DNA from: Actinomycetes bacterium
GTDB taxonomy: Bacteria > Actinomycetota > Acidimicrobiia > Acidimicrobiales > Ilumatobacteraceae
Assembly (NCBI GenBank): GCA_029782355.1
Contig: JAKOUY010000040.1
Location: 1-64,000 of the forward strand
Direction of reading: 5' to 3'
DNA: 64,000 nucleotides
The notes beneath the pieces were generated by a model that worked only from the letters and a program-made list of their open reading frames with translations, was not told the DNA's origin and searched no databases. Every line of letters begins with the position of its first letter. Within the stretch, counting starts at the first letter, position 1. The translations under genes were made by a program, and so were the position numbers. Of this stretch, positions 51,937 to 61,140 are shown in pieces.

Positions 51937-52871
51937 GCGCCTTCCAGGTGATAGCCGGTGGCTTCGGCGAAGACGTCGTCGAGGGACGGCTCGTGCAGTT
52001 CCAGGTGGCGGACGCCGACGCCGCGTTCGTCGAGGGCCCGGATGACCTCGGCCACCCCCGAGGCCCCGGCGCCCAGCCCGACCCCGACGCGGCCCTCGGC
52101 GGCCGGGCGCAACTCGCCGAAGCGGGCCAGCGCTTCCGTGGCTGCCACCGACTGGGCGGCGTCGACGTCGATCCACAGCGTCGGCGCGCCGACCTGGGCC
52201 TTCAGCTCGCGGGGCTCGCCCTGGCGGACGATCCGGCCGTGATCGATGATCGCCACCCGGTCGGCCAGTTGATCGGCTTCCTCCAGGTACTGGGTGGTCA
52301 GCAGCACGGTGGTGCCCTCGCGGTTCAGCGAGCGAACCTCGTCCCACAGCGTGATCCGGCTCATCGGGTCCAGCCCGGTGGTCGGTTCGTCGAGGAACAG
52401 CACGGTCGGGCGGTGGATCAAGCTGAGTGCCAGGTCGAGGCGTCGGCGCATGCCACCCGAGTAGGTCCCGACGCGCCGGTCGGCGGCGGCGGTCAGCCCG
52501 ACTCGTTCGAGCAACTCGTCGCCCCGGCGGCGGTGCTCGCGCCGCGGCAGTCCGTACATCACGGCCTGCAGGGCCAGCAGCTCCCGCCCGGTCATCAGCG
52601 GGTCGATGGCCGCGTCCTGCAGGGCGACACCGATGCGCCGGCGGACCTCGTCGGCCTGGCGGACGACGTCGTAGCCAGCCACGCTGGCCTGGCCGGCGGT
52701 GGGGATCAGCAACGTGGTGAGCATCCGCACGGTGGTGCTCTTCCCGGCTCCGTTGGGTCCGAGGAACCCGAAGATCTCGCCGTCCTCGATCCGCAGGTCG
52801 ACGCCGTCGACGGCGACGACGTCACCGAAGCGGCGCACCAGTCCGGTGGCGACGATGGGCGCGGTGCGCAT
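51933..52871 (-). CDS. ABC transporter ATP-binding protein, DrrA-like
   Basis: 312-aa ATPase of the daunorubicin-resistance exporter class. Walker A GPNGAGKST, signature YSGGMRRRLDLALSL, Walker B VLFLDEPTTGLDP and a C-terminal domain with the HEPSLDDVFAEATG end typical of DrrA-type proteins. It starts 18 bases after the stop of the CoxL-like gene on the same strand, so they may be co-transcribed, and overlaps the first permease by 4 bases. Substrates of this class are lipids or small hydrophobic compounds; none can be assigned. Confidence 0.93.
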   Translation of the reverse strand: MRTAPIVATGLVRRFGDVVAVDGVDLRIEDGEIFGFLGPNGAGKSTTVRMLTTLLIPTAGQASVAGYDVVRQADEVRRRIGVALQDAAIDPLMTGRELLALQAVMYGLPRREHRRRGDELLERVGLTAAADRRVGTYSGGMRRRLDLALSLIHRPTVLFLDEPTTGLDPMSRITLWDEVRSLNREGTTVLLTTQYLEEADQLADRVAIIDHGRIVRQGEPRELKAQVGAPTLWIDVDAAQSVAATEALARFGELRPAAEGRVGVGLGAGASGVAEVIRALDERGVGVRHLELHEPSLDDVFAEATGYHLEGA

Positions 52872-52889
52872 CGGCGGTCCGGGGCGCGC

Positions 52890-55175
52890 TCAGCGGGCGG
52901 CGGCGATCGCCGACCAGACCCGTTCGGCGGTGCACGGCATGTCCACGTGGCGCACGCCGAGGTGGCTGAGGGCGTCGACCACCGCCGACTGCACCGCCGG
53001 GGTCGACCCGATCGTCCCGCTCTCGCCGATGCCCTTGGCCCCGAGTGGGTTGAGGAACGTCGGGGTCTCCATGTGGACGACCTCGAAGCTGGGCAGCTCG
53101 GCGGCCGAGATCATCGCGTAGTCGGCCAGGTTGGAGGTGATCGGGTTGCCGTCCTCGTCGTAGCGGACCTCCTCCAGCAGCGCCTGGGCGGTTCCCTGGG
53201 CCACCCCGCCGTGGATCTGCCCCTCGAGCAGCATCGGGTTGAGCACCCGGCCGGCGTCGTCGCAGGCCACGTGGCGCAGGTGCCGGACCTGACCGGTCTC
53301 GGTGTCGACCTCGACCACGGCGACGTGGGCGCCGAACGGGAAGGTCGCCCCGGCCGCCTCGAAGCGGTTCTCGTGGGCCAGCACCTCGCCGCCGGCCCGG
53401 GCCGCCACGGCCAGGTCGGCCCAGGTCTTGGCCATCGCCGGCGTGCCGGCGACGTGGAAGCTGGCGGTGTCCTTGTCGAGCACCACGTCGGCCTCGTCGG
53501 CCTCCAGCAGCCGGGCGGCCAGCGCCTTGGCCTTGTCGGTCAGTTCGCCGGCCACCTGGTACACCGCTGCGCCACCCTGCTGCAACGAGCGCGACCCCAT
53601 GGTGCCGCCGCCGACCGGCACCAGGTCGGTGTCGCCCCAGACGAGCTGGATCCGCTCGAGGGGGATCCCGGTCTGCTCGTGGGCCAGCATGCTCCACGCC
53701 GTCCAGTGGCCCTGGCCGTGGGGGGAGGTCCCGGTGTAGACCACCGCCCCGCCGTCGTCGGTGACCTCGATCTTGGCGTGCTCGCCGAAGGGCGGGACGC
53801 CGCCGGTGATCTCCACGTAGACGCTGACGCCGATCCCGAGCTGCCGGGCGTCGCCGCGCCGGCGGCGCTCGGCCTGCTCGGCGCGCAGACCCTCGTAGTC
53901 GGCGGCCTGCAGGACCCGGTCCAGCGAGCCGGCGTAGTCGCCGACGTCGTAGCGCTGGCCGACCGCGGTGGTGTGCGGCTCGCCGAACGGGGCGATCAGG
54001 TTGGTCCGGCGGACCTCCACCGGATCGAGCCCGGCCTCGGCGGCGAATAGGTCCATGGCCCGCTCGATCGCCGCCGTGGCCTCGGGGCGACCGGCGCCGC
54101 GGTAGGCGGTGATCGGGGCGGTGTTGGTGACCACGCTGGTGGCCCGGCACTCGATGTTGGGGATGTCGTAGACACCCGACGACATCGGCCGGGTCATGAA
54201 CGCCGCCAGGATCGTGCCCATCGCCCCGAACCCGCCGCAGTCCTGGATGACGCGCAGCCGGTAGTGGGTGACCTTGCCGGCCGCGGTGCCGCCGATGGTG
54301 ACGTACTGGATCTGCCCACGTCCGTGGCCGAGCGTCATCATGCTCTCGGTGCGCGTCTCCCGCCACACCACCGGACGGCCGATTCGCTTGGACAGCACGC
54401 CCAGCAGGGCCTCCTCCGGCCAACACTCGATCTTGGCGCCGAATCCCCCGCCGACGTCGGGGGTGATCACTCGCACCTGGGCGGCGTCGACCCCGTTGGT
54501 GGCCACGATGGTGTCCTTGGCGCCCTGGGCCGCCTGGGTCGACAGCCACTGGACCAGGCGGCCGTCGATCCACGTCGCCGCCGAGCCGCGCACCTCCATC
54601 GGGCACGGGGCGACGCGCTGGTTGACGAAGCGGCCGTGGGCGACCACCTCGCAGTCGGCGAACCACTCGTCGCCGCTGACGTCGGGCATGCCGACGGCCG
54701 TGCTGTCGAAGATCACGTTGCTGCCGGCGCCCGGGTAGATGATCGTCGAGGACGTCAGCGCGGCCTCCGGGTCGACCACCGCGGGCAGGGTGTCGTAGTC
54801 GACGACCACGGCCTCGGCAGCGTCCTCGCCCTGGGCGCGGTGCTCGGTGAGGACCACCGCCACCGGCTCGCCGACGAAGCGCACCGTGTCCGACGCCAGC
54901 AGGGTCCGGCTGACCATCGGGTTGAACGCCGCGCCCACCGGCGCCAGGCCGAGATCGGCGGCGGTCCACACGGCGAGCACGCCGGGCAGGTCGCCGGCCG
55001 CACTGGTGTCGATCGAGCGGATCGTGCCGTGGGCCACGGAGCTGCGCACGTAGGTGACGTGGACCGGCTCGGCGAGCTCGGGAACGCGCAGGTCGTCGAC
55101 GTAGACGCCGCCCGTGGTCAGGAACGTCGGATCTTCCTTGCGCTGGACCCGATTGCCCAGAATGCTGCCACCCAC
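52890..55175 (-). CDS. Molybdenum hydroxylase large subunit (CoxL-like, form II type)
   Basis: 761-aa molybdopterin-binding subunit of the xanthine dehydrogenase/CO dehydrogenase family. The active-site loop is A357-Y-R-G-A-G-R, the form II signature; true CO dehydrogenase (form I) has AYxCSFR, so CO is unlikely to be the main substrate. The C-terminal glutamate motif GAKGIGESG is present, as are GGGFGAK and the molybdopterin-binding GTSPHGQGH. GTG 55175 follows a clear ribosome binding site (AGGGGG). TAGTGT at 55212-55207 is the likely -10 box. The M and S subunits are in a different operon. Confidence 0.92.
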   Translation of the reverse strand: MGGSILGNRVQRKEDPTFLTTGGVYVDDLRVPELAEPVHVTYVRSSVAHGTIRSIDTSAAGDLPGVLAVWTAADLGLAPVGAAFNPMVSRTLLASDTVRFVGEPVAVVLTEHRAQGEDAAEAVVVDYDTLPAVVDPEAALTSSTIIYPGAGSNVIFDSTAVGMPDVSGDEWFADCEVVAHGRFVNQRVAPCPMEVRGSAATWIDGRLVQWLSTQAAQGAKDTIVATNGVDAAQVRVITPDVGGGFGAKIECWPEEALLGVLSKRIGRPVVWRETRTESMMTLGHGRGQIQYVTIGGTAAGKVTHYRLRVIQDCGGFGAMGTILAAFMTRPMSSGVYDIPNIECRATSVVTNTAPITAYRGAGRPEATAAIERAMDLFAAEAGLDPVEVRRTNLIAPFGEPHTTAVGQRYDVGDYAGSLDRVLQAADYEGLRAEQAERRRRGDARQLGIGVSVYVEITGGVPPFGEHAKIEVTDDGGAVVYTGTSPHGQGHWTAWSMLAHEQTGIPLERIQLVWGDTDLVPVGGGTMGSRSLQQGGAAVYQVAGELTDKAKALAARLLEADEADVVLDKDTASFHVAGTPAMAKTWADLAVAARAGGEVLAHENRFEAAGATFPFGAHVAVVEVDTETGQVRHLRHVACDDAGRVLNPMLLEGQIHGGVAQGTAQALLEEVRYDEDGNPITSNLADYAMISAAELPSFEVVHMETPTFLNPLGAKGIGESGTIGSTPAVQSAVVDALSHLGVRHVDMPCTAERVWSAIAAAR

Positions 55176-55206
55176 GGTGAACCCCCTGTCGTGTGACCCT
55201 CGCAGG

Positions 55207-55212
55207 ACACTA
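55207..55212 (-). promoter_or_regulatory. Probable -10 box (TAGTGT) of the CoxL-like operon
   Basis: Minus-strand TAGTGT lies 31 bases upstream of the GTG at 55175, with the ribosome binding site between, a normal leadered promoter. The facing gene has an identical TAGTGT. Confidence 0.5.
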
Positions 55213-55238
55213 CCGAATCGAGGCGGTGGCGATCGGGG

Positions 55239-55268
55239 TCGACAGGCGGTCGCCCGGTCGTCTAGTGT
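55239..55268 (+). promoter_or_regulatory. Promoter of the peptide transporter operon (TCGACA-18-TAGTGT)
   Basis: TCGACA at 55239-55244 and TAGTGT at 55263-55268 are separated by 18 bases, the best -35/-10 pair in the window. The leader is about 50 nt and contains GTGGGGAT ahead of the ATG at 55324. Confidence 0.55.
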
Positions 55269-55323
55269 TGGTGCCCAACTGGTCATGCTGACTACACGCC
55301 TCCGGCGGGAAAGTGGGGATCCG

Positions 55324-56982
55324 ATGAACGACCGACGCGGCGAGTCCGGTGGAGTCAGTCGGCGGACGCTGATCGGTGGGGCGGCCGCCGGCACGTTGGC
55401 CGCCCTGCTGGGCGCCGACGCGGCGCGAGGCGTGCGCTGGGTTCGCACCACCCCGGCGACGACGCCGGGCACCACCGCCACCGGCGGGTCGGCGCCCGAC
55501 CGACCGGAGATCGACGAGCTGCGGGTCGGCTTCGCCGCCTCGCTCGCCAACCTCTACCCGGGCAAGGAGGCCGGGATCCTCAACTACTACGTGGTCAGCC
55601 TGGTCAGCGAGGGCCTGGTGGCGCCGGACGCCGACGGCAACCTGGTGCCGGCCCTGGCCGCGTCGTGGTCGAAGACCTCGCCGACCACGTACGTCTACAC
55701 GCTGCGCCCGGACGCCCGGTTCAGCGACGGCGTGGCGGTCACCGTCGACGACGTCCTGTACTCCATCAAGATGGCCAAGGACGACAAGATCTCGCCGAAC
55801 ACCGCCTACTACTGGTCCAACCTGGCCTCGGCAGAGGCGACCGGCGACCACCAGATCACCCTGACCCTGTCGAGCCCGGACGTGGCCTTCGAGTGGGGGC
55901 CGTGCGCCTCGAACGCCCTGTGGGTCACGGCCCAGCGGTTCGTCGACGCCAACACGGGCGAGATCGGCACGCCCCAGGCCCTCCTCTACGGGACCGGGCC
56001 GTACCGGGTGACCAAGTTCGAGCCGGACTCGATGGTCGAGCTGGAGCGCGTCGACACCTGGTGGGGCGGGCACGTCCCGGTCAAGAAGGTGCACATCGAC
56101 TTCATCACCGAGGAGTCGACCCGGATCCTCGCCCGCCAGTCCGGCGACATCGACCTGGCGATCAACATCTCCCTCGACCAGGTCCAGGAGTGGCAGTCCG
56201 CCGGGGACACGACGGTGCTCATCGCCCCGGATCGCAGCTACGTCGGGATCGACTTCAACACCGCCGTGGCCCCGTTCGACGACATCCACGTGCGCCGGGC
56301 CATCGCCCTGGCCTGCGATCGCCAGGGCTTCGTCACCAGCCTGCTCGGCGGCCACGGCGAGGTGGCCACCGCCCTGACCACCCCCGAGCAGATCGACAAG
56401 GTCCTCGGCGCCTCGGGCGCCCGGGCCAAGCTGGCCGAGGTGCTCGACCTGCCCTTCGACCTCGACCAGGCCAAGGCCGAGCTGGCCAAGTCGACGGTGC
56501 CGACCGGGTTCACCACCAAGGTCGGGATCTCCTCCAGCGCCCCGCAGGTCAGCCAGGCCTTCCAGTCGCTGAAGCAGACGCTCGCCCCGCTGGGCATCGT
56601 CATCGAGATCCAGGAGATGCCCGTCGAGCAATGGTTCGACACGATCGGCTCGAAGGACTGGGGACTCGCCTACATGATGTACTCCAACACCACCGGCGAT
56701 CCGGCCGAGCTGGCCAGTTGGTTCTTCGGCGACGGCAACCCGGCCTCGTACGCCAACCCGGCTCTGACCGCCCAGATGGCCAAGGTCAAGACCGAGACGG
56801 ACCCGGCGGCGCGGATCGACCTGCTGGTCGAGGCCCAGAAGCTGGCGCTCGCCGACCTGCCGTACGTCCCGCTGTGGTGGGGGGTGGCCGCCACGGCGAT
56901 CCGCTCCGACTGGACGGTCGACCACTTCGGTTCGTACTCGCTGCTGTCGCCCTGGACGCAACGCATCGTCCCGGCGCGCTGA
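55324..56982 (+). CDS. Tat-exported peptide/nickel-type ABC substrate-binding protein
   Basis: 552-aa extracytoplasmic binding protein of the SBP_bac_5 (DppA/OppA) family. The N-terminus has a twin-arginine motif (SRRTLIGG, R13-R14) followed by a hydrophobic stretch, so it is likely exported by the Tat system; no lipobox cysteine follows. Then a Thr/Ala-rich linker and the binding domain from about residue 65, with typical TYVYTLRPDARFSDG and DIHVRRAIALACDR blocks. First gene of an import operon, 149 bases from the divergent CoxL-like gene. Confidence 0.93.
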   Translation: MNDRRGESGGVSRRTLIGGAAAGTLAALLGADAARGVRWVRTTPATTPGTTATGGSAPDRPEIDELRVGFAASLANLYPGKEAGILNYYVVSLVSEGLVAPDADGNLVPALAASWSKTSPTTYVYTLRPDARFSDGVAVTVDDVLYSIKMAKDDKISPNTAYYWSNLASAEATGDHQITLTLSSPDVAFEWGPCASNALWVTAQRFVDANTGEIGTPQALLYGTGPYRVTKFEPDSMVELERVDTWWGGHVPVKKVHIDFITEESTRILARQSGDIDLAINISLDQVQEWQSAGDTTVLIAPDRSYVGIDFNTAVAPFDDIHVRRAIALACDRQGFVTSLLGGHGEVATALTTPEQIDKVLGASGARAKLAEVLDLPFDLDQAKAELAKSTVPTGFTTKVGISSSAPQVSQAFQSLKQTLAPLGIVIEIQEMPVEQWFDTIGSKDWGLAYMMYSNTTGDPAELASWFFGDGNPASYANPALTAQMAKVKTETDPAARIDLLVEAQKLALADLPYVPLWWGVAATAIRSDWTVDHFGSYSLLSPWTQRIVPAR

Positions 56983-56992
56983 ACGCCGCTCG

Positions 56993-57973
56993 ATGGCCGC
57001 CTCGTCGACGCGTCACGGGGTGGTGCACTTCATCGCCGTCCGCCTGGCGGCGACGCTGGCGCTGTTGCTCGCCGTGTCGTTCGTGGTGTTCGGCCTGCTG
57101 CACCTGACGCCGGGGGACCCGGCGCGCAACCTCCTCGGTCCGCGGGCGCCCAGCCCGGCCGCGCTCGCTGCGGTGCGAGCCCAGTATCACCTCGACCGCC
57201 CGTTCCTGATCCAGTACGGGTACTGGATCGGCGGCGTGCTGTCCGGCGACTTCGGTCACTCGATCCGCAGTGGCGAGGCGGTCACCGCGGCCCTGGCCGA
57301 TCGGGTCCAGCTGACCGTGCAGCTGGCCGGCCTGGCGTTCGTCATGACGGTGATCAGCGCGGTGCCACTGGGGGTGATGGCCGCCCGGCGAGCCGGCTCG
57401 GTGGTCGATCGGACGGTCAGCGCCGGCGCGGTCGTCGGGGTCGGGGCGCCGACCTACGCCGTCGGGTTGCTGCTGCTGTACTGGCTGGGTCAGCGGCTGC
57501 GGTGGTTCCCGGTGTTCGGCAGCGGCCGGCCGGGGTGGTGGAGCGCCGACCGCTGGTGGCACCTCGTGCTGCCGGCCATGACGCTGGCCATCGGGATCGG
57601 CGCGCTGGTCTTCAAGCTGACCCGCACCGCCGTGCTGGCCGAGCTGCACCAGGACTACGTGACCTTCGCCCGCAGCCGGGGGCTGTCCGAGCGAGCGGTG
57701 CGCGCCCTGGTCCTGCGCAACGCCTTCATCCCCGTGGCCACCAGCCTCGGGCTGGTGTTCAGCTTCCTGTTCGGCGGGACGATCCTCGCCGAGGTGACCT
57801 TCTCGCTGAAGGGCATCGGCGCCTACCTGGCCAGCTCGGTGACCTTCAAGGACATCCCGGTGGTCCAGGCGATCACCCTGCTGACCGCGGCGGTGATCGC
57901 CCTGACCGCGCTGGCCGTCGACGTGGTCGCCGTGGTGGCCGATCCGCGGGTTCGCCGGCGGGCGATGTCGTGA
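56993..57973 (+). CDS. Peptide ABC transporter permease, DppB-like
   Basis: 326-aa permease with six membrane helices. LLHLTPGDPARNLLG at the N-terminus and the EAA-like loop FARSRGLSERAVRALVLRNAFIP are typical of DppB/OppB. ATG starts 10 bases after the binding protein and the next gene overlaps its stop by 4 bases. Confidence 0.94.
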   Translation: MAASSTRHGVVHFIAVRLAATLALLLAVSFVVFGLLHLTPGDPARNLLGPRAPSPAALAAVRAQYHLDRPFLIQYGYWIGGVLSGDFGHSIRSGEAVTAALADRVQLTVQLAGLAFVMTVISAVPLGVMAARRAGSVVDRTVSAGAVVGVGAPTYAVGLLLLYWLGQRLRWFPVFGSGRPGWWSADRWWHLVLPAMTLAIGIGALVFKLTRTAVLAELHQDYVTFARSRGLSERAVRALVLRNAFIPVATSLGLVFSFLFGGTILAEVTFSLKGIGAYLASSVTFKDIPVVQAITLLTAAVIALTALAVDVVAVVADPRVRRRAMS

Positions 57974-58794
57974 GCGCGCTGCGTCGACTCGGGTGGACGC
58001 CCGTGCTGTGCGGGGTGCCGCTGGTCGCGGTGGTCGCCTGCGCGGCCCTCGGCTCGTGGTTGGTCCCCGATGCGACCCGCCAGGACATGGCCCTCGGCGT
58101 GGTCAAGGCCGGCTCGGCCGGGCACCTCCTCGGCACCGACAAGCTCGGCCGGGACATCTTCCAGCTGAGCATCGCCGGTGCCCGCTCGGCGGTGGTCGGT
58201 CCGGTGTGCATCGCCATCGGCTCGATGGTCCTCGGGGTGCTGCTCGGCACCCTCGCCGGGTATCGCGGCGGCTGGCTGGACATCGGCCTGAGCAAGTACG
58301 CCGACCTGCTCCTGGCGATGCCCACCACGCTGGTCGCCCTGGTCGTGGCCGGGCTGGTCGGTGGCGGGTACTGGGTGACGGTCGCCGTGCTCATGGTGCT
58401 GTTCTCACCGACCGACATCCGCCTGGTGCGCAGCGCGGTGATGACCCAGGTCACCCGGCCGTACATCGAGTCGGCCAAGGTGCTGGGCCTGGCCGACCGG
58501 CGGATCATGTTCCGCCACATCCTGCCGAATGTCGCGCCGGTGGCGCTGGCGACGATGCTCTTGAACGTCGCCTTCGCCCTGGTGGGGATGTCGGCGCTGT
58601 CCTTCCTCGGCCTCGGCGTCGGCCCGGGCGAACCGGACTGGGGCCGCCAGCTCAGCGACGCCCGCAAGCTGCTGGTGGCCAACCCGGCTGCGGTGATCGC
58701 CCCCGGTGCCCTGATCATCGTCACCGCCGCAGCCATCAACCTGCTGGGCGACTGGGTCCAAGAGCGCGCCGAGCGATCGGCGCGGCAACGGTGA
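57970..58794 (+). CDS. Peptide ABC transporter permease, DppC-like
   Basis: 274-aa permease with six helices. HLLGTDKLGRDIFQ and the EAA loop ESAKVLGLADRRIMFRHILPN identify DppC/OppC. GTG start overlaps the previous stop (GTGA), and the ATPase gene overlaps its stop in the same way. Confidence 0.94.
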   Translation: MSALRRLGWTPVLCGVPLVAVVACAALGSWLVPDATRQDMALGVVKAGSAGHLLGTDKLGRDIFQLSIAGARSAVVGPVCIAIGSMVLGVLLGTLAGYRGGWLDIGLSKYADLLLAMPTTLVALVVAGLVGGGYWVTVAVLMVLFSPTDIRLVRSAVMTQVTRPYIESAKVLGLADRRIMFRHILPNVAPVALATMLLNVAFALVGMSALSFLGLGVGPGEPDWGRQLSDARKLLVANPAAVIAPGALIIVTAAAINLLGDWVQERAERSARQR

Positions 58795-60545
58795 GCGCGG
58801 CGCTCGACGTCGCCGGCCTGCGGGTGACCGCGCCGGCCGGCGTGCTGGTGGAGTCGCTCGACCTGCGTGTCGATCCGGGCCGGACCCTGGCCATCGTCGG
58901 TGAATCCGGGTCGGGCAAGTCGATGACCGCCAAAGCGATCATCGGTCTCCTGCCGGCCGGCGTCACCGCCACCGGCACGGTGCGGGTGGGGACGGCGACG
59001 GTGCAGCTCGGCGGTGACCAGCGCGTCCTCGCCGGCCTGCGTGGCACGCGCATCGGGCTGCTGCTGCAGAACCCGTTCACCAGCCTGAGCCCGGTCCATC
59101 GGTGCGGCGCGCAGCTCGCCGCGGCGCTCCCGGCGGCGGCGCGCACCGCGGCCGAGGTCGAGCGCCGTCTCGGCGAGGTCGACCTGCCCGGGCGGGTCGC
59201 CCGGATGTACCCGTTCGAGCTGTCCGGCGGGATGCGCCAGCGCGTCGCCCTGGCGGCCAGCCTGGCCAGCGATCCGGACGTGTTGATCGGCGACGAGCCG
59301 ACCACCGCGCTCGACGTGACCACCCAGCGCGAGGTCCTCGACCTCCTGGCCGGGCTGCAGCGCGATCGGCGGATGGCGCTGGTGCTGATCACCCACGACC
59401 TCGGCGTGGCCCGCGAGCGGGCCGACGACCTGGTGGTGATGTACGCCGGGCGCGGCGTCGAGCGCGGCGCAGCCGAGGCCCTGTTCGGTGGGCCGCGGCA
59501 CCCCTACACCGCGGCGCTGCGCGACAGCGACCCGCCGCTCGACCACCGCGTCGCCCGCCTGCCGACGCTGCCCGGCTCGGTTCCCCGCTCGTGGGAGATC
59601 ACCGCCGGTTGCGCGTTCGCGGCGCGGTGCGCACGGGCCGCGGCGCGCTGCCGGACGGATGCGCCGGTCGAGGCGCCGGCGGGCGCCGGGCGCACGGTGA
59701 GCTGCTGGTTCCCCCTGATGGAGGACGACCTGGCCATGGGGTCGGCAGCCGCGCAGCCGGCGGACGAGCCTCCCGCCACGGCCACCGTCGACGGCGGAGC
59801 GCCGCTGGTGCGCGTCGCCGGGCTGACCCGCCGGTTCGGTGGCGACGCCCCGCCGGCGCTCGACGACGTCTCCATCCGAATCGATCGCGGTGAAGCGGTC
59901 GGGGTGGTCGGCGAGTCCGGGTCGGGCAAGACCACGCTGGCCCGCTGCCTGGTCGGGCTGGAGCACCCCGATGGTGGCCGGATCGACTGGTCGGCGGCCG
60001 GGCCACGCCACCGCCTGGTCCAGATCGTGTTCCAGGACCCGGCCTCGGCGCTCAATCCGGCGATGAGCGTGGGTGCCGCGCTGGGCGAGGCCGCCAGCCG
60101 CGGCGACGGTCGCCGCTCGGTGGGCGACCTGCTCGACCTGGTCGGGCTCCCGGCCGGCTACGCCCGGCGCCGCCCGGCGGCGCTGTCCGGCGGGGAGCAA
60201 CAGCGGGTGGCCATCGCCCGGGCGCTGGCCCCCGACCCGCTGCTGCTGATCTGCGACGAGGCCGTGTCGTCGCTGGACGTGTCCGTGCAGGCCCAGATCC
60301 TCAACCTCCTCGGAGACCTGCACCGCCGGTTGGGCTTGGCCGTGCTGTTCATCACCCACGACCTCGCCGTGGTCCGCCAGGTGGCGACGCGCCTGTACGT
60401 CCTGCGCGCCGGCCGGGTGGTGGAGGACGGCCCGACCGAGTCCGTCCTCGGCGCTCCGGCCGATGCCTACACTCGGGCTCTGTTCGCCTCGGTGCCCGGC
60501 GGGCACGCCGTCGATGGACGAGGGGAGGGGCGCGTCGATGGATGA
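58791..60545 (+). CDS. Fused double peptide ABC transporter ATPase (DppD-DppF-like)
   Basis: 584-aa protein with two ABC domains joined in one chain, replacing the usual separate DppD and DppF. Domain 1 has Walker A GESGSGKSM, LSGGMRQRVALAA and the OppD-like C-terminal cysteine motif (CAFAARCARAAARC), which in DppD proteins can bind an FeS cluster. Domain 2 has GESGSGKTT, LSGGEQQRVAIARAL and ends soon after its ABC core, without the cysteine tail. Fusion is in frame and continuous. GTG start overlaps the previous gene; the XRE-cupin gene starts inside its 3' end. Confidence 0.94.
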   Translation: MSAALDVAGLRVTAPAGVLVESLDLRVDPGRTLAIVGESGSGKSMTAKAIIGLLPAGVTATGTVRVGTATVQLGGDQRVLAGLRGTRIGLLLQNPFTSLSPVHRCGAQLAAALPAAARTAAEVERRLGEVDLPGRVARMYPFELSGGMRQRVALAASLASDPDVLIGDEPTTALDVTTQREVLDLLAGLQRDRRMALVLITHDLGVARERADDLVVMYAGRGVERGAAEALFGGPRHPYTAALRDSDPPLDHRVARLPTLPGSVPRSWEITAGCAFAARCARAAARCRTDAPVEAPAGAGRTVSCWFPLMEDDLAMGSAAAQPADEPPATATVDGGAPLVRVAGLTRRFGGDAPPALDDVSIRIDRGEAVGVVGESGSGKTTLARCLVGLEHPDGGRIDWSAAGPRHRLVQIVFQDPASALNPAMSVGAALGEAASRGDGRRSVGDLLDLVGLPAGYARRRPAALSGGEQQRVAIARALAPDPLLLICDEAVSSLDVSVQAQILNLLGDLHRRLGLAVLFITHDLAVVRQVATRLYVLRAGRVVEDGPTESVLGAPADAYTRALFASVPGGHAVDGRGEGRVDG

Positions 60546-61140
60546 GCCAGCCGTCGCCTGGTCGGGCGAGGCCGCAGCCCAGGACCAGGCCGGACGGGTG
60601 CGGGCCGCGGTGGCGGCCAACCTTCGCCGGCTGCGCCTCGGCCGCGGGTTGAGCCTGCGCGACCTCGCCCTCATCACCGGTCTCAGCAAGGCGCTGCTCT
60701 CGCAGATCGAGCGGGAGGTGGCCAACCCCACGGTGACCGTGCTGGGCCGGGTGGCCGAGGCGCTCGAGGTGACCTTCTCCGATCTGACCCGCGCCGCGCT
60801 GCTGGCCCCCGAGGTGGTGCGCGGCCCGGGAGCCGGCGAGCGCGCCAGCGGGGCGCGGATGCTGTTCTCGATGATGGACCGCCGGCGCTTCGACCTGTCC
60901 GAGGGCGTGCTGCTGCCGGAGCAGGCCGGTGTGCCGAGCGATCACGGGCGGGGATCCACGGAGTACGGCTACGTGGTCGCCGGCACCGTCGCCCTGACCG
61001 TCGGTGCGGGGACGAGCGCGACGACCTACCGGCTCGGTGCCGGGGACGCGGTGCGGTTCGACTCGGAGGTCCGCCACGTGTACGCAGCCGTGGGCGGTCC
61101 GGCAACCGTGCTCACCGTCGTGGCCTATGGCGATGACTGA
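60538..61140 (+). CDS. XRE family regulator with cupin domain
   Basis: 200-aa DNA-binding protein. The HTH spans about residues 20-72 (LRRLRLGRGLSLRDLALIT, GLSKALLSQIEREVANPTV), followed by a cupin domain about 110-198 (STEYGYVVAGTVALTVGAG, GDAVRFDSEVRHVYAAV). Such regulators often sense an amino acid, peptide or polyamine. The ATG 60538 was chosen for the AGGGGAGGGG ribosome binding site 7 bases upstream; it overlaps the ATPase end by 8 bases. An in-frame ATG at 60514 is less likely. It probably controls the transporter-peptidase operon it sits in. Confidence 0.92.
   Translation: MDEPAVAWSGEAAAQDQAGRVRAAVAANLRRLRLGRGLSLRDLALITGLSKALLSQIEREVANPTVTVLGRVAEALEVTFSDLTRAALLAPEVVRGPGAGERASGARMLFSMMDRRRFDLSEGVLLPEQAGVPSDHGRGSTEYGYVVAGTVALTVGAGTSATTYRLGAGDAVRFDSEVRHVYAAVGGPATVLTVVAYGDD

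Noticed and set aside
52890-55175. Annotating the large subunit as carbon monoxide dehydrogenase.
   Set aside because: The active-site loop is AYRGAGR, not AYxCSFR, so only the broader molybdenum hydroxylase family is supported.
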